Assembly: GCA_030840335.1 (NCBI GenBank)
Contig: JAUZFR010000188.1
Span: 1 to 64,000, forward strand
Reading direction: 5' to 3'
Source of the DNA: Actinomycetota bacterium
Lineage (GTDB): Bacteria; Actinomycetota; Actinomycetes; Actinomycetales; Microbacteriaceae
Length of the DNA: 64,000 nucleotides
Made by a program: the position numbers and the translations under genes. Under the pieces are notes generated by a model. The model saw only the letters and a program-made list of their open reading frames with translations, did no database searches and had not been told where the DNA came from. Below, piece after piece: positions 18,395-28,710 of this stretch; position 1 is the first letter of the stretch; every line of letters begins with the position of its first letter.

Positions 18395-20120
18395 GCGAGA
18401 CCCTGTCCCCGCTCGAGCCGACCAGGAAGTCGAGGTCCGCGCCGGTGTCGGCCTGCATGACATGGTCGACGTAGAGCTTTGCCCACCCGCGGGTCGGCGC
18501 CGCGTATGCGGCTTCGCTGACGACGCTTTGCTTGCGGTTGGCGAGTTCTTCGGGAGAAACGTCAAAGCTCAGCGATCGACCCTCGACATCAACCGTGATG
18601 ATGTCGCCGGTCTGCACGTACGCGAGTGGTCCGCCGGCGGCGGCCTCGGGAGCGACGTGCAGGATCACCGTGCCGTAGGCGGTGCCGCTCATACGTGCGT
18701 CGCTGATGCGCACCATGTCGCGTACGCCCTGCTCGAGCAGCTTGCGGGGGAGCGGCATGTTTCCCACCTCGGGCATGCCGGGATATCCGCGCGGCCCGCA
18801 GCCACGCAACACGAGAACGGAGTCCTTCGTCACGTCGAGCTCGGGGTCATCCAGTCGTTCGCGCATGTCTTCAATGCTGTCGAATACGACCGCAGGGCCC
18901 GTGTGCTGAAGCAGTTCGGCCGTCGCCGCGGAGGGCTTGATGATGGCGCCGCGCGGCGCAAGGTTGCCCCGGAGTACGGCGATTCCGGCGTCTTCGAGAA
19001 GTGGTGCCTCACGCGGGAAGATGACCGTCTCGTCGTAGACGGGTTGGTCGTCGAGGTAGTGAACGAGCGGCTTGCCGGTGACGGTGATCGGTTCGGGATG
19101 CAGGAAGTCTCTGACCCGGGAGAGCGCGGCAAGCACTCCGCCCGCTCGATACAGATCGTCCATGAGGAATTCGCCGGATGGCTGCAGGTTGACCAGAAGC
19201 GGAACGCCCCTGCCCGCTTCGTCGAAGTCATCGAGCGTGAGATCAATGCCGAGTCGGCCCGCGACGGCGAGAAGGTGCACGACGGAGTTGGTCGATCCGC
19301 CGACAGCAGCCACCGCGACGATGGCGTTGAGGAACGACTCCTTCGTCATGATGTCGCTCGGGCGGCGGTTCTCGCGAATCAGGTCGACGATGAGCCGACC
19401 CGTCTCGTGGGACATCGCGAGGAGATTGGCGTCGGGCGCCGGAGTGCCGGCCAGACCGGGGATGGTCATGCCGAGTGCTTCGGCCACGACAGCCATGGTG
19501 GATGCAGTCCCCATCGTGTTGCAATGTCCCTTGCTGCGGATCATCGACGACTCAGACTTCAGGAACTGACCGTTCGTGATCTGGCCACCACGGACTTCTT
19601 CGCTCAGCCGCCAGACGTCGGTGCCGCAACCCAGGGCCTCGCCCCGGAAATGGCCCGTGAGCATCGGGCCGCCGGGCACAACGACGGCCGGAAGATTGAC
19701 GGATGCCGCGGCCATGAGCAACGCGGGGATGGTCTTGTCGCAGCCACCCAGCAGCACTACGCCGTCGATGGGGTTGGCGCGCAGCATCTCCTCGATCGCC
19801 ATGGCGGCCATGTTTCGCCACAGCATGGCGGTCGGTTTGACCACCGTCTCTCCGAGCGAGACAACGGGAAGGTTGTACGGCACGCCTCCCGCCTCCCAGA
19901 TCCCCTTCTGCACACTCTCGGAGACTTCGTCGAGGTGGATGTTGCAGGGCGTGAGGTCCGAGGCAGTGTTGGCGATCGCGATCTGCGGCTTGCTGGCATC
20001 GAGAGCATTCTCGGGAAGGCCGCGACGCATCCATGCCCGATGAATGTAGGAGTTGCGGTCCTGGCCGGCGTACCAGCCGGCGCTTCGCAGGTCATCCACC
20101 ATGATCCCTTTGCATTCCAT
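18381..20120 (-). CDS. IlvD/Edd-family dehydratase (aldonate dehydratase type)
   Basis: VVLLGGCDKTIPALLMAAASVNLPAVVVPGGPM; NTMGTASTM; DARMSGTAYG. Confidence 0.9.
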   Translation of the reverse strand: MECKGIMVDDLRSAGWYAGQDRNSYIHRAWMRRGLPENALDASKPQIAIANTASDLTPCNIHLDEVSESVQKGIWEAGGVPYNLPVVSLGETVVKPTAMLWRNMAAMAIEEMLRANPIDGVVLLGGCDKTIPALLMAAASVNLPAVVVPGGPMLTGHFRGEALGCGTDVWRLSEEVRGGQITNGQFLKSESSMIRSKGHCNTMGTASTMAVVAEALGMTIPGLAGTPAPDANLLAMSHETGRLIVDLIRENRRPSDIMTKESFLNAIVAVAAVGGSTNSVVHLLAVAGRLGIDLTLDDFDEAGRGVPLLVNLQPSGEFLMDDLYRAGGVLAALSRVRDFLHPEPITVTGKPLVHYLDDQPVYDETVIFPREAPLLEDAGIAVLRGNLAPRGAIIKPSAATAELLQHTGPAVVFDSIEDMRERLDDPELDVTKDSVLVLRGCGPRGYPGMPEVGNMPLPRKLLEQGVRDMVRISDARMSGTAYGTVILHVAPEAAAGGPLAYVQTGDIITVDVEGRSLSFDVSPEELANRKQSVVSEAAYAAPTRGWAKLYVDHVMQADTGADLDFLVGSSGDRVSRESH

Positions 20121-20149
20121 CTAATTGAATAGCGTATTACTATTCTGAA
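20115..20149. promoter_or_regulatory. bipartite operator-like site TTCCA-TCTAA-TTGAATA-N9-TATTCTGAA upstream of the dehydratase operon
   Basis: Shares architecture with 28711-28745; overlaps the dehydratase start codon. Confidence 0.6.
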
Positions 20150-20170
20150 TTATGACACACGTGGTCAGAA
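20143..20170. promoter_or_regulatory. TTCTGA-N16-TCAGAA inverted repeat in the divergent dehydratase/ADH intergenic region
   Basis: Perfect 6-bp arms. Confidence 0.4.
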
Positions 20171-20207
20171 CACAATTCTGGGCTAACAGCCGTCGGCTGC
20201 GGGCCTG

Positions 20208-21227
20208 ATGCGAGCCTTCGTCGTTACCGCACCGCGTCAGGCCAGCGTGCAGGAGGTCGACGACCTCGTGCCCGCCGCGGGAGAGCTCCTGGTCGACGTG
20301 GAACGTGTCGGCATCTGCGGCACGGACATCGAGTTGTACACGGGCGAGATGGCGTACATCGACCAGGGCCTGACGCATTTCCCGCTTCGCCTTGGGCACG
20401 AGTGGACTGGGCGAGTGATCGCTGTCGGCCCCGACACCGATGACGCGTGGATCGGCAGCCGTATCACCGGCGACACCATGCTCGGGTGCGGCGCCTGTAA
20501 GTTCTGCCTCGCGGGTAAGCACCACGTCTGTCCATTCCGGCACGAGGTCGGAATCACGGATGGCTGGCCCGGCGCGCTCGCAGAACAACTGGTTGTACCC
20601 GCTCGCTTCGCTCACGTCATCCCCGAACACGTCAGTGTGAGCGCAGCGGCGATGGTTGAGCCCGGCGGCAACTCACTGCGAGCGGTTGAGGCGTCCGGTG
20701 TCGGACCCGGCAGCCGACTGCTGATCCTCGGGCCGGGCACCATAGGCCTGCTGGCCGCACAGTTCGCACTGGCACGCGGCGCGGAGGTACATCTTGCCGG
20801 CACCCGCGAGAGCTCACTGCGGCTCGGTCGGGAACTCGGTGTTCCGTACACCTACGACATCCGACAAATCGGCGACACCGAAGATCGCTTCGATGCGGTC
20901 ATCGACGCAACCAGCGCAGACTCGAGTCCCGCGCTCGCGATCAAACTGGTCGAATCCGCCGGCAGGGTAGTGTTCATCGGATTGTCGTCGGGCCCCAGTC
21001 TGGTCGACTCCCGGGACATCGCGCTGGGGGATGTGACGGCCGTCGGCATCCTGTCGGCTTCGCCGGGTCTTGCCGGCACGATCGAACTCTTTGCATCGGG
21101 AGCGATTGTCCCGGACGCCCTGGTCGGCGAGACCATCGGGCTCGATGCAGTGGCGGATCGGCTCGAAGGCAATCGCGGACCTCATGCTGGTGCGGGTCCC
21201 AAAGTTCACGTCGATCCACGAATCTGA
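20208..21227 (+). CDS. zinc-dependent alcohol / sugar dehydrogenase (MDR family)
   Basis: ERVGICGTDIELYTG, RLGHEWTGRV, structural-Zn region CGACKFCLAGKHHVC. Confidence 0.9.
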   Translation: MRAFVVTAPRQASVQEVDDLVPAAGELLVDVERVGICGTDIELYTGEMAYIDQGLTHFPLRLGHEWTGRVIAVGPDTDDAWIGSRITGDTMLGCGACKFCLAGKHHVCPFRHEVGITDGWPGALAEQLVVPARFAHVIPEHVSVSAAAMVEPGGNSLRAVEASGVGPGSRLLILGPGTIGLLAAQFALARGAEVHLAGTRESSLRLGRELGVPYTYDIRQIGDTEDRFDAVIDATSADSSPALAIKLVESAGRVVFIGLSSGPSLVDSRDIALGDVTAVGILSASPGLAGTIELFASGAIVPDALVGETIGLDAVADRLEGNRGPHAGAGPKVHVDPRI

Positions 21228-21243
21228 GGGGGCCTCGATCGCT

Positions 21244-22050
21244 ATGGACTCTGCAACAAAGCCGCCCGACCCGACCGAGCCTGAACGGACCGAGCCGGAA
21301 CGGATCGTTGGATCGGATCGAGTTCTCGCGGTGCTGGTCGAGCTCGCGCAACATCCGTCCGGCACGACACTGGACGATCTGAGCCGCTATCTGAAGAGCT
21401 CGAAGCCCACCGTTCACCGCGCGCTGGCGTCGCTGCGGCGGGCGGGTCTCGCTAACCAGTCGGCGCGCGGAACCTACGAGCTGGGTGACGAGTTCCTCCG
21501 CCTCGCTTACGAGTACCAGGACCAGCGGCCGGAGTCCGCGCGTATTGAGCCGGTGCTTCGTGCGCTGGCGACGCAGTATGGGGAGACGGCGCATTACGCG
21601 GTGCTCGACGGTTCCGAGATCGTCTACCGCGCAAAGGTCGACCCGTCGCACGGCGCAGTGCGACTGACGTCGACGATCGGCGGTCGCAATCCGGCGTACC
21701 GTACCGCTGTCGGCAAGCTGCTGTTGAGCTCCGTCATCGAGTCCGAATCCGACCTCAACCACTGGCTCGGGTCCACCCGGCTCGAGCCCAGGACCAGCAA
21801 CACGATCGTCTCCGTGTCAGCGCTCTACCGTGAGCTGCAACTCACGGTTGAGCGGGGCTACGGCATCGACAACGAGGAGAACGAAATCGGAGTGAACTGC
21901 GTCGCTCTCGGTGTTCGTCTCGAGGCCGGCCCGAAGCAATCCGGTGCGGTGAGCATCAGCGGGTTGACGTATCGCTGCCCCTTGCCGACGCTGACAAACG
22001 CGGTTCCGGCGATCCGGGCAACCCTCGATGAGTATCTGGGATCGGCATGA
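21244..22050 (+). CDS. IclR-family transcriptional regulator (copy 1)
   Basis: SDRVLAVLVELAQHPSGTTLDDLSRYLKSSKPTVHRALASLRRAGL; paralogous to 27876-28682. Confidence 0.9.
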   Translation: MDSATKPPDPTEPERTEPERIVGSDRVLAVLVELAQHPSGTTLDDLSRYLKSSKPTVHRALASLRRAGLANQSARGTYELGDEFLRLAYEYQDQRPESARIEPVLRALATQYGETAHYAVLDGSEIVYRAKVDPSHGAVRLTSTIGGRNPAYRTAVGKLLLSSVIESESDLNHWLGSTRLEPRTSNTIVSVSALYRELQLTVERGYGIDNEENEIGVNCVALGVRLEAGPKQSGAVSISGLTYRCPLPTLTNAVPAIRATLDEYLGSA

Positions 22051-22955
22051 CCGAATACGTTGCGACTCCCGCGGGGACCGAGCATTTCGAGCTTGCGGAG
22101 GGGCCGGTCTGGGATGCGGCGCGCTCGCGGCTGCTCTGGGTCGACATCCTGCGCGGGCTGGTAGTTGAGGGCACACTACTTGAGAGCACACTTTCCGGCG
22201 CCGGCGCGGGCGTCGACGTCGTTCGGAGACACCAATTCGATGAGATGGTGACGGCCGTCGTTCCGGCGGAAGATGGCAGGCTGCTAGTCGCAGCGCAGGA
22301 GCGGCTTGTTGTCATCGGGGTCGACGGCGAGCGCGCCATTGGACCGCGGGTCGTCACGGCGGGCGAGTCCCGTCGAACCAACGACGGTGCGGTTGATCCT
22401 ACGGGCCGCTTCCTGATCGGCACGCTGGCCCTCGGCGGCCAGACCAATGAGGAGTCGCTGTACCGCGTCGAGCGGGACGGATCGCTTCTCACCCTCGATG
22501 ACGACCTCGGCCTGTCGAACGGCCTCGCCTGGTCGCCGGATGGGCGAACCCTGTACAGCGTCGACACGCTCGAGAGACGAATCTGGCGACGTTCGTATCC
22601 AAAATCCGGGGCACCGGGAGAGCGCGAACTCTACCTGCTCATCGAGGACGGCTATCCCGACGGGATGTGCATGGATACCGACGGGTACCTCTGGATCGCA
22701 ATGTGGGGTGCAGGCGAGGTGCGCAGGTACGCACCGGACGGGTCGGTGGCCGCGGTGGTTCGAACGACGGCGCCACACACGTCGAGTGTTGCCTTCGTCG
22801 GGCCTGACCTCGACCGACTTCTGATCACCACCGCACGCCAGAACCTCACACCCGAACAACTGGTCGACTATCCGGACTCCGGACTGCTGTTCCTGGCGGA
22901 CGTTGATGCGACCGGAGTGCCCGCGACTGCGTGGTCGGGCAACTTCGGCCGCTGA
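22047..22955 (+). CDS. SMP-30/gluconolactonase-family protein (candidate sugar lactonase)
   Basis: EGPVWDAARSRLLWVDILRG ... LSNGLAWSPDGRTLYSVDTLERRIWR ... PDGMCMDTDGYLWIAMWGAGEVRRYAPDG. Confidence 0.9.
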   Translation: MTEYVATPAGTEHFELAEGPVWDAARSRLLWVDILRGLVVEGTLLESTLSGAGAGVDVVRRHQFDEMVTAVVPAEDGRLLVAAQERLVVIGVDGERAIGPRVVTAGESRRTNDGAVDPTGRFLIGTLALGGQTNEESLYRVERDGSLLTLDDDLGLSNGLAWSPDGRTLYSVDTLERRIWRRSYPKSGAPGERELYLLIEDGYPDGMCMDTDGYLWIAMWGAGEVRRYAPDGSVAAVVRTTAPHTSSVAFVGPDLDRLLITTARQNLTPEQLVDYPDSGLLFLADVDATGVPATAWSGNFGR

Positions 22956-22968
22956 GGGCTGCGCGCCG

Positions 22969-24387
22969 CTACGGCGTGCGCTTGGTTTTCGCGACCTCGG
23001 CGTACCAGCGGGCGCTGTCCTTCGGAGTGCGCTCGAGGGTGTCGTAGTCGACTCGAACAATTCCGAATCGATCCTTGTAGCCCTCGTTCCACTCGTAGTT
23101 GTCCAGCAGGGACCAGGCGAAGTACCCGCGGAGATCAACGCCGCGTTCAATCGCGCGGTGAGCCGCGGTGAGGTGCCGGTTCAGGTAGTCGACGCGGTCC
23201 GCATCGTGAACACGTTTCTCGCCGTCCTCGACGGTGACCTCGTCGGGGAACGCGGCGCCATTCTCAGTCACGAGCAAGGGCTGGTCGGGGAACTCCGCGC
23301 TCACGGCCACCAGCAGGCTTTCGAGCCCCGACGGGTCGATGCTCCAGCCGTAGGTCGTGTACGGGCCGGGCTGTTGGATGACCTCGACGCGGTCCGCGCC
23401 CGGAAAGGGATTGCCACCGGTACTGGCTGGCGCGGTCATCGATCCCGGATCCCTGAGGGTGACGTGGGTCTGGAAGTAGTAGTTGATGCCCAGAAAATCG
23501 ACGGGCTGGTGGATCAGTTCCAGGTCACCCGGGAGCACGAACGACCAGTCGGTGATGCTGGCAGTGTCGCTCAACAGGTCCGCCGGATACTCGCCCTTCA
23601 ACATCGGATGCGTGAAGACTCGATTCGCGACGGCATCGATCTGCCGCACCGCCTCCGGACCCGACTCGCCCTCGGGCGCGAGCTGGTTCAGGTTGAGCGT
23701 GACCGAGACTTCGCCGTCGGGGTTTGTGATCGTCTCGCGCAGAGCAACGACACCGAGCCCGTGCGCAAGGTTGAGGTGGTGTGCGGCCGTGAGCGCCTCG
23801 AGGTGGCTCGTGTGTCCGGGCGCATGGACGCCCGCGCCGTAACCGAGGAACGCCGTGCACCAGGGCTCATTCAGCGTTCCCCAGACGGCGACCCGGTCGC
23901 CGAAGGCCGCACCCGCGATTCGCGCGTAGTCGGCGAAGGCATATGCGGTGGCGCGGTTGACCCAGCCGCCGACATCCTCAAGCGGTTGTGGCAGATCCCA
24001 GTGGTAGAGGGTCGCCACCGGCTTGATGCCCCGTGAGATGAGGCCATCGATCAGGCGGTTGTAGAAGTCGATTCCTGCCTGGTTGACGGGGCCGCTTCCG
24101 GTCGGCTGGATGCGCGGCCACGCGATCGAGAACCGGTACGCGTCGAGATTCAGGCTCTTGATCAGGTCGAGGTCTTCCTCGAGCCGGTGGTAATGGTCGT
24201 CGGCGACATCGCCCGTGTCACCATTCAGGACGTTTCCTGGGGTGTGGCTGAAGGTGTCCCAGATCGAAGGGCCGCGCCCATCCTCATTCCAGGCACCTTC
24301 GATTTGGTATGCAGCGGTCGCCGCGCCGAACAGAAAGGAGGGTGGAAACTCGACCGCAGATCCGCGGTAGTCGTCTGGTGATGACAT
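22969..24387 (-). CDS. GH1 beta-glucosidase-type glycoside hydrolase
   Basis: [50 protein letters not shown]. Confidence 0.95.
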   Translation of the reverse strand: MSSPDDYRGSAVEFPPSFLFGAATAAYQIEGAWNEDGRGPSIWDTFSHTPGNVLNGDTGDVADDHYHRLEEDLDLIKSLNLDAYRFSIAWPRIQPTGSGPVNQAGIDFYNRLIDGLISRGIKPVATLYHWDLPQPLEDVGGWVNRATAYAFADYARIAGAAFGDRVAVWGTLNEPWCTAFLGYGAGVHAPGHTSHLEALTAAHHLNLAHGLGVVALRETITNPDGEVSVTLNLNQLAPEGESGPEAVRQIDAVANRVFTHPMLKGEYPADLLSDTASITDWSFVLPGDLELIHQPVDFLGINYYFQTHVTLRDPGSMTAPASTGGNPFPGADRVEVIQQPGPYTTYGWSIDPSGLESLLVAVSAEFPDQPLLVTENGAAFPDEVTVEDGEKRVHDADRVDYLNRHLTAAHRAIERGVDLRGYFAWSLLDNYEWNEGYKDRFGIVRVDYDTLERTPKDSARWYAEVAKTKRTP

Positions 24388-24438
24388 AGGTATCTCCTGA
24401 ATCGAAAGAAGTGGGGAAACGCGAGTAAGAGGAACGGG

Positions 24439-25314
24439 CTAACGTCCGGCGAGAGCTCCGCCGATCCCCCCGACGCTGAAGTAGCGGTTGAGGAATGCGA
24501 ACAGGATGATTGGCGGCAGCATCATGACTACGGAGACAGCCATGATGGGTCCCCAGTCCGTGGTGTTCTGCTGGAAGAAGGACTGCAGCCCGACCGGGAG
24601 TGTGAAGTTCTGGCTCGACCGCAGGAAGATGACCGCCACGAGGTAGTCGTTCCAGGCCAGCAGGAACGTGAAGATCGCGGTCGACAGGATGCCGGGGAAG
24701 GAGTTGCGCAGAACCACTCGCACGAATCCGCCGAAAACCGAGGCGCCGTCCATCCAGGCCGCTTCTTCGAGGTTGATGGGGATCGTGTCGAAGTAGGCCG
24801 CCATCATCCAGATCGCGACCGACATCGCGCCGCCCACGTAGATGATCGCCACGCCAACGAGACTGTCCTGCAGTCCGAGATTCACGAAGAGGATGAACAA
24901 CGGGATGATCGCCGTGATGACCGGCAGCGACTGGATGACGAAGAGGCCCATCGCGTAGCTCGACACGAGCTTGTTCCGACCCCGCGACAGCACGTAACCC
25001 GCGGGTGCCGCGATGATGATCGCGACGACCATGGTGACGAGCGTCACGATCAGGCTGTTCGTTAGCCAGATGACTACATCGGTGGCGCCGAACACCTGAA
25101 CGAAGTTTTCGAAGCCAAACTGGGCCGCGCCCGGAGGGGCGTTGAGCAGACGAACGGACAGCACGAAAGTCGCGAGCACCGGGATCAGGATGACGCCGGT
25201 CACGACGACCATCACCGTGAACAGCCACCAGGACTTTCGCTCCCCCCGCCGCGGCGACGTTTTGCGAGCGGATTCGGCAGCTACGGTCGTGGTGCGATGC
25301 AGCGCGACGCTCAT
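24439..25314 (-). CDS. carbohydrate ABC transporter permease (MalG type)
   Basis: Six-TM permease with EAA-like loop (NLEEAAWMDGASVFGGFVRVVLRNSFPG). Confidence 0.9.
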   Translation of the reverse strand: MSVALHRTTTVAAESARKTSPRRGERKSWWLFTVMVVVTGVILIPVLATFVLSVRLLNAPPGAAQFGFENFVQVFGATDVVIWLTNSLIVTLVTMVVAIIIAAPAGYVLSRGRNKLVSSYAMGLFVIQSLPVITAIIPLFILFVNLGLQDSLVGVAIIYVGGAMSVAIWMMAAYFDTIPINLEEAAWMDGASVFGGFVRVVLRNSFPGILSTAIFTFLLAWNDYLVAVIFLRSSQNFTLPVGLQSFFQQNTTDWGPIMAVSVVMMLPPIILFAFLNRYFSVGGIGGALAGR

Positions 25315-26288
25315 TCGATGTCCACCTTTCTGATCTGGCGGTACAGCACGGTTGAAATGACGACGAGCACAAGCGTCATCATGAAGGCGATCGCAACACC
25401 CGGTCCGGGCTGGAAGCTCTGGAAGGTCGTGGTGTAAGCCATGACGACGAGAGACATCGTTGCGTTGGCCGGCCCGCCGCCGGTGAGCAGGAAGATCGTC
25501 GGGAAGTCATTCACACAGAAGATCGTCATAAGGATCCAGCTGATGTACGTGGACCGGGCAATGATCGGCATGCTGATGTGGCGGAAGGTCTGCCAGCGGT
25601 TGGCGCCGTCGACGCGGGCCGCTTCATAGACGTTGGTATCGACCGCGGCGAGCGCCGAACTCGACATCATCATCATGAATGGGAAACTGACCCACACTTT
25701 GAAGAGGCAGACGAGGATGATCGCGAGGGTCGGATCGGCGAGAAACAGCACGTCTCCGAAGCCGAGTGCCTTCGCGAGAACGGGAAGCGGACTCTGTGGC
25801 GTTGCCACGAGCCAGTTCCACGCCGTCGCAGTGACGACGACCGGCACGACCCATGGCAGAAGGAGGAGCACCTTGAACACGCCCGACGCGGGGAGACGCG
25901 CCTTGAGCACGAGGGCAAAGACGAGTCCGACTATCCAGCTCCCGAAAACACCGACGACGGTGAAGAGCAATGTGAATCCGGCCGCGTGCCAAAATGCGGC
26001 GGACGACAGCTGGTTGGCGTAGTTCTTGAAACCAACGAACGGTCCGTCGCTGATAAGGGTTCCCTGATGGAGCGACTGGTAAGCCGCATAAACCAGAGGG
26101 TAGGCGGTGAGCAGCAGCACCAGGATGACGGACGGAAGCGCGAGGAAGAGAAACGTGAGACCCCCGCGACGAGCGTGCGGCCGCCGACCCGCGGGGCCGG
26201 GTCCGCTGCCGGCGTTGCCCACCCCGCGCCGCGCGCGTCGGAGCCCGCCACCGGCGGACCCCGTTGCGCGCTCTTCGGTTACTGTCAC
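25311..26288 (-). CDS. carbohydrate ABC transporter permease (MalF type)
   Basis: FLALPSVILVLLLTAYPLVYAAYQSLHQG; VYEAARVDGANRWQTFRHISMPII; GTG start 26288 overlapping the SBP stop. Confidence 0.9.
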   Translation of the reverse strand: MTVTEERATGSAGGGLRRARRGVGNAGSGPGPAGRRPHARRGGLTFLFLALPSVILVLLLTAYPLVYAAYQSLHQGTLISDGPFVGFKNYANQLSSAAFWHAAGFTLLFTVVGVFGSWIVGLVFALVLKARLPASGVFKVLLLLPWVVPVVVTATAWNWLVATPQSPLPVLAKALGFGDVLFLADPTLAIILVCLFKVWVSFPFMMMMSSSALAAVDTNVYEAARVDGANRWQTFRHISMPIIARSTYISWILMTIFCVNDFPTIFLLTGGGPANATMSLVVMAYTTTFQSFQPGPGVAIAFMMTLVLVVISTVLYRQIRKVDIE

Positions 26289-27592
26289 GCTGATTCGACC
26301 GCCGTCTTCCAGTCCTGCAGCGCCTTCTTCGAGTCGGTCTTTCCCGCAAGCATGACCTGGCCGAATGCGAGCGAGGGTGCGGTTCCGTCCATCGTGGCGA
26401 TGGCGGGGAACACGGCCTGTCCGCCGGGCGATGCGAGTGTCTTCGCCACCGGCAGGTAGTACTTTGCCGCGCCGAGGCCGTCCTTGTTCTTCTTGAACGG
26501 CTCCGAGTTCACGATCGACTTGAGAACGGGTACCGACGAGAATACCTGCGAATCCCACAGCTGATGCATGTTCTTCACGTAGTACGAGAGGAACGCCTCC
26601 GAGCCCTCCTGCGACGGAGTCTCCTTGTACATCATCAGGTTGTTCGGGAAGTACAGGGCGCCGGATTCGCCACTACGGCTCTTGAGCGGAGGCATGACCT
26701 CGATGTCGCTGAGACCGGTGTTGACGCTGAGGCCGGGGGACCAGAATCCAATTACGAACTTGTTCGCTTTCCATTGCGCGTACACGTTGTCGGGCGTGTA
26801 CGTAACACTCGACGGATCAACGGCCCCCGCGGAGATCAACTCGCGGACGAAGTCCATCGCCTCGATGTTCTTATCGGTGACGGGGTTGAATTTCTTGTCT
26901 GCGTCGAACACGCCGCCGCCGTTGTTGATCATCAGGCTGATCAGCGACTGCACCCCGACATTGTTGCCGGCGCCCCCGCCGACGCCGTAGGCGTACATGC
27001 CGACCTTCTTGAGATCCTTCGCGACCGCAAGCCACTCATCCCACGTGGTCGGAAGAGTGATGTTGTTCTTCTCGATCAGCGACTTGCGGTAATACATGAC
27101 GCGCATGTCGTAGGCGTAGGGCACAGCTGCGTAGCCCTTGTCGGTCTTCATTGCGTCCCACGCACCATCGACGAAATCGTCGTACGTGCCGTCCTTCTTG
27201 AACGTTGCAATGAGGTTGTCCGCATAGGCGATCTTGCCCTGCGCTGCGTACTGGAACGCCTGGAGCCCACCACCGGAGCTCACCGCCGGGCCGGTGTTGG
27301 ATGCGATCGCCGAGCCGAATGTCTGGGTGAACGTGGCCCACTGGACAATTTGGTATGTCGCGGCGCCGAGCCCCTTCGGCGGCTTGTAAGCCAGGGTGAT
27401 CTGCTTGTCCTTCACGTTGAATGCGGGTGAAGCCCACGGCATGTTCCAGAACTTGATGATGCCGCCCTTGCCGCCTGAGCTACCGCCGCCACCGCCCGAG
27501 CACGCTGCGAGAAGCGGCAGGGCTGCTGCCGCGCCCGCGAAACCGAGAAAGCCTCGCCGGGAGAATCCTTTGGATTGCAGTTGATCGGTCAT
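26285..27592 (-). CDS. carbohydrate ABC transporter substrate-binding lipoprotein
   Basis: Twin-Arg-like/lipoprotein signal FSRRGFLGFAGAAAALPLLAACSGGGGG; family-1 SBP-like body. Confidence 0.9.
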   Translation of the reverse strand: MTDQLQSKGFSRRGFLGFAGAAAALPLLAACSGGGGGSSGGKGGIIKFWNMPWASPAFNVKDKQITLAYKPPKGLGAATYQIVQWATFTQTFGSAIASNTGPAVSSGGGLQAFQYAAQGKIAYADNLIATFKKDGTYDDFVDGAWDAMKTDKGYAAVPYAYDMRVMYYRKSLIEKNNITLPTTWDEWLAVAKDLKKVGMYAYGVGGGAGNNVGVQSLISLMINNGGGVFDADKKFNPVTDKNIEAMDFVRELISAGAVDPSSVTYTPDNVYAQWKANKFVIGFWSPGLSVNTGLSDIEVMPPLKSRSGESGALYFPNNLMMYKETPSQEGSEAFLSYYVKNMHQLWDSQVFSSVPVLKSIVNSEPFKKNKDGLGAAKYYLPVAKTLASPGGQAVFPAIATMDGTAPSLAFGQVMLAGKTDSKKALQDWKTAVESA

Positions 27593-27704
27593 GCGAATCT
27601 CCTTTACTCACTTCGTTTGCTGTCGCGCTGTCGAAATGAACTCGTCGTTGAATGGAAAGGCTTGGTTGGTGCAACTGTGTTCGCCGACCCGAGGGCCGAA
27701 GGTC

Positions 27705-27719
27705 TTTCATTTATTGAAA
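27705..27719. promoter_or_regulatory. TTTCA-TTTAT-TGAAA inverted repeat upstream of the sugar SBP operon
   Basis: Perfect 5-bp arms; same TTYMA-N5-TKRAA form as sites at 20115, 27837 and 28711. Confidence 0.6.
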
Positions 27720-27836
27720 TGACGTTCTGAATGATCGATATAAGCCTATTCCATCGTCACCCCCGCGAAAAGGAAAGTGTGTCGCAAGTGTGACCTTGTC
27801 GTGCTGCGTCAGGCGGTCGACGGCTTTAGTGCTAAG

Positions 27837-27851
27837 TTCCAGTTATTGGAA
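27837..27851. promoter_or_regulatory. TTCCA-GTTAT-TGGAA inverted repeat upstream of IclR copy 2
   Basis: Perfect 5-bp arms, 24 bp before ATG 27876. Confidence 0.65.
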
Positions 27852-27875
27852 TCAGGACCTAGCAGACGGACGGCC

Positions 27876-28682
27876 ATGACTGTCGATTCGAAACTCGAAA
27901 CACCCGACGTTGAACTCCCGGACCGGCTCGTCGGAGCCGATCGCGTGCTGAGCATTCTCGTGGAGCTCTCGAGGCACGCGAACGGCATTGGACTGGACGA
28001 TCTGGCACGGGTGGTCGACAGTCCAAAGCCGACGGTCCATCGTGCTCTGGCCGCACTCCGCCGCGCGGGCCTCGCCGCACAGGATGGTCCGGGTCACTAC
28101 GTGCTCGGGGACGAATTCGTACGGATGGCGTTTGCACACCACGAGGCGCGCCCCGATCACATTCGAGTCCGTTCGATCCTCAGTGAACTTGCGACCAGAT
28201 ATCTCGAGACCGCCCACTTTGCCGTGCTGGAAGGCAAGTCCATCGTCTACCGCGCCAAGGTCGACCCGCCTCACGGCGCGGTCAAACTGACCTCGACGGT
28301 CGGCGGGCGCAATCCCGCCCACGCAACGGCAGTGGGAAAGATGCTGCTCTCGTACACACTTCTGGACGAGGCCTCCGTGCGTGCGTGGATCGGCAACGAA
28401 CCCCTCCTGCGGCGAACCCCCAAAACGATCGTGACGGCGAGGGAACTGCACGACGAACTCACGAAGATCCGTAACCAGGGATTCAGCGTGGACGACCAGG
28501 AGAACGAGCTGCAGATCAACTGCGTCGCGCTGCCGGTTTTTCTCACCTCACCGACCGTGCCGAGTGGCGCGATCAGCATCAGCGCGATGGCGTATCGCAC
28601 GCCGCTTCAGACCCTGATCGACGATGTGCCGCGGATCCGCGCGATTGCCGCGGAGCACGGTCTCGAGACGGCCGTCCGCTAG
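27876..28682 (+). CDS. IclR-family transcriptional regulator (copy 2)
   Basis: ADRVLSILVELSRHANGIGLDDLARVVDSPKPTVHRALAALRRAGL; IVYRAKVDPPHGAVKLTSTVGGRNPAHATAVGKMLLS. Confidence 0.9.
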   Translation: MTVDSKLETPDVELPDRLVGADRVLSILVELSRHANGIGLDDLARVVDSPKPTVHRALAALRRAGLAAQDGPGHYVLGDEFVRMAFAHHEARPDHIRVRSILSELATRYLETAHFAVLEGKSIVYRAKVDPPHGAVKLTSTVGGRNPAHATAVGKMLLSYTLLDEASVRAWIGNEPLLRRTPKTIVTARELHDELTKIRNQGFSVDDQENELQINCVALPVFLTSPTVPSGAISISAMAYRTPLQTLIDDVPRIRAIAAEHGLETAVR

Positions 28683-28710
28683 CTGTCACCTGAATTGGCA
28701 TCTCCCGGTG

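Noticed and set aside
18267-20132. 621-aa plus-strand ORF antisense to the dehydratase
   Set aside because: Arg/Asp/Val/His-rich shadow of a high-GC gene. The opposite strand encodes an unmistakable IlvD/Edd protein.
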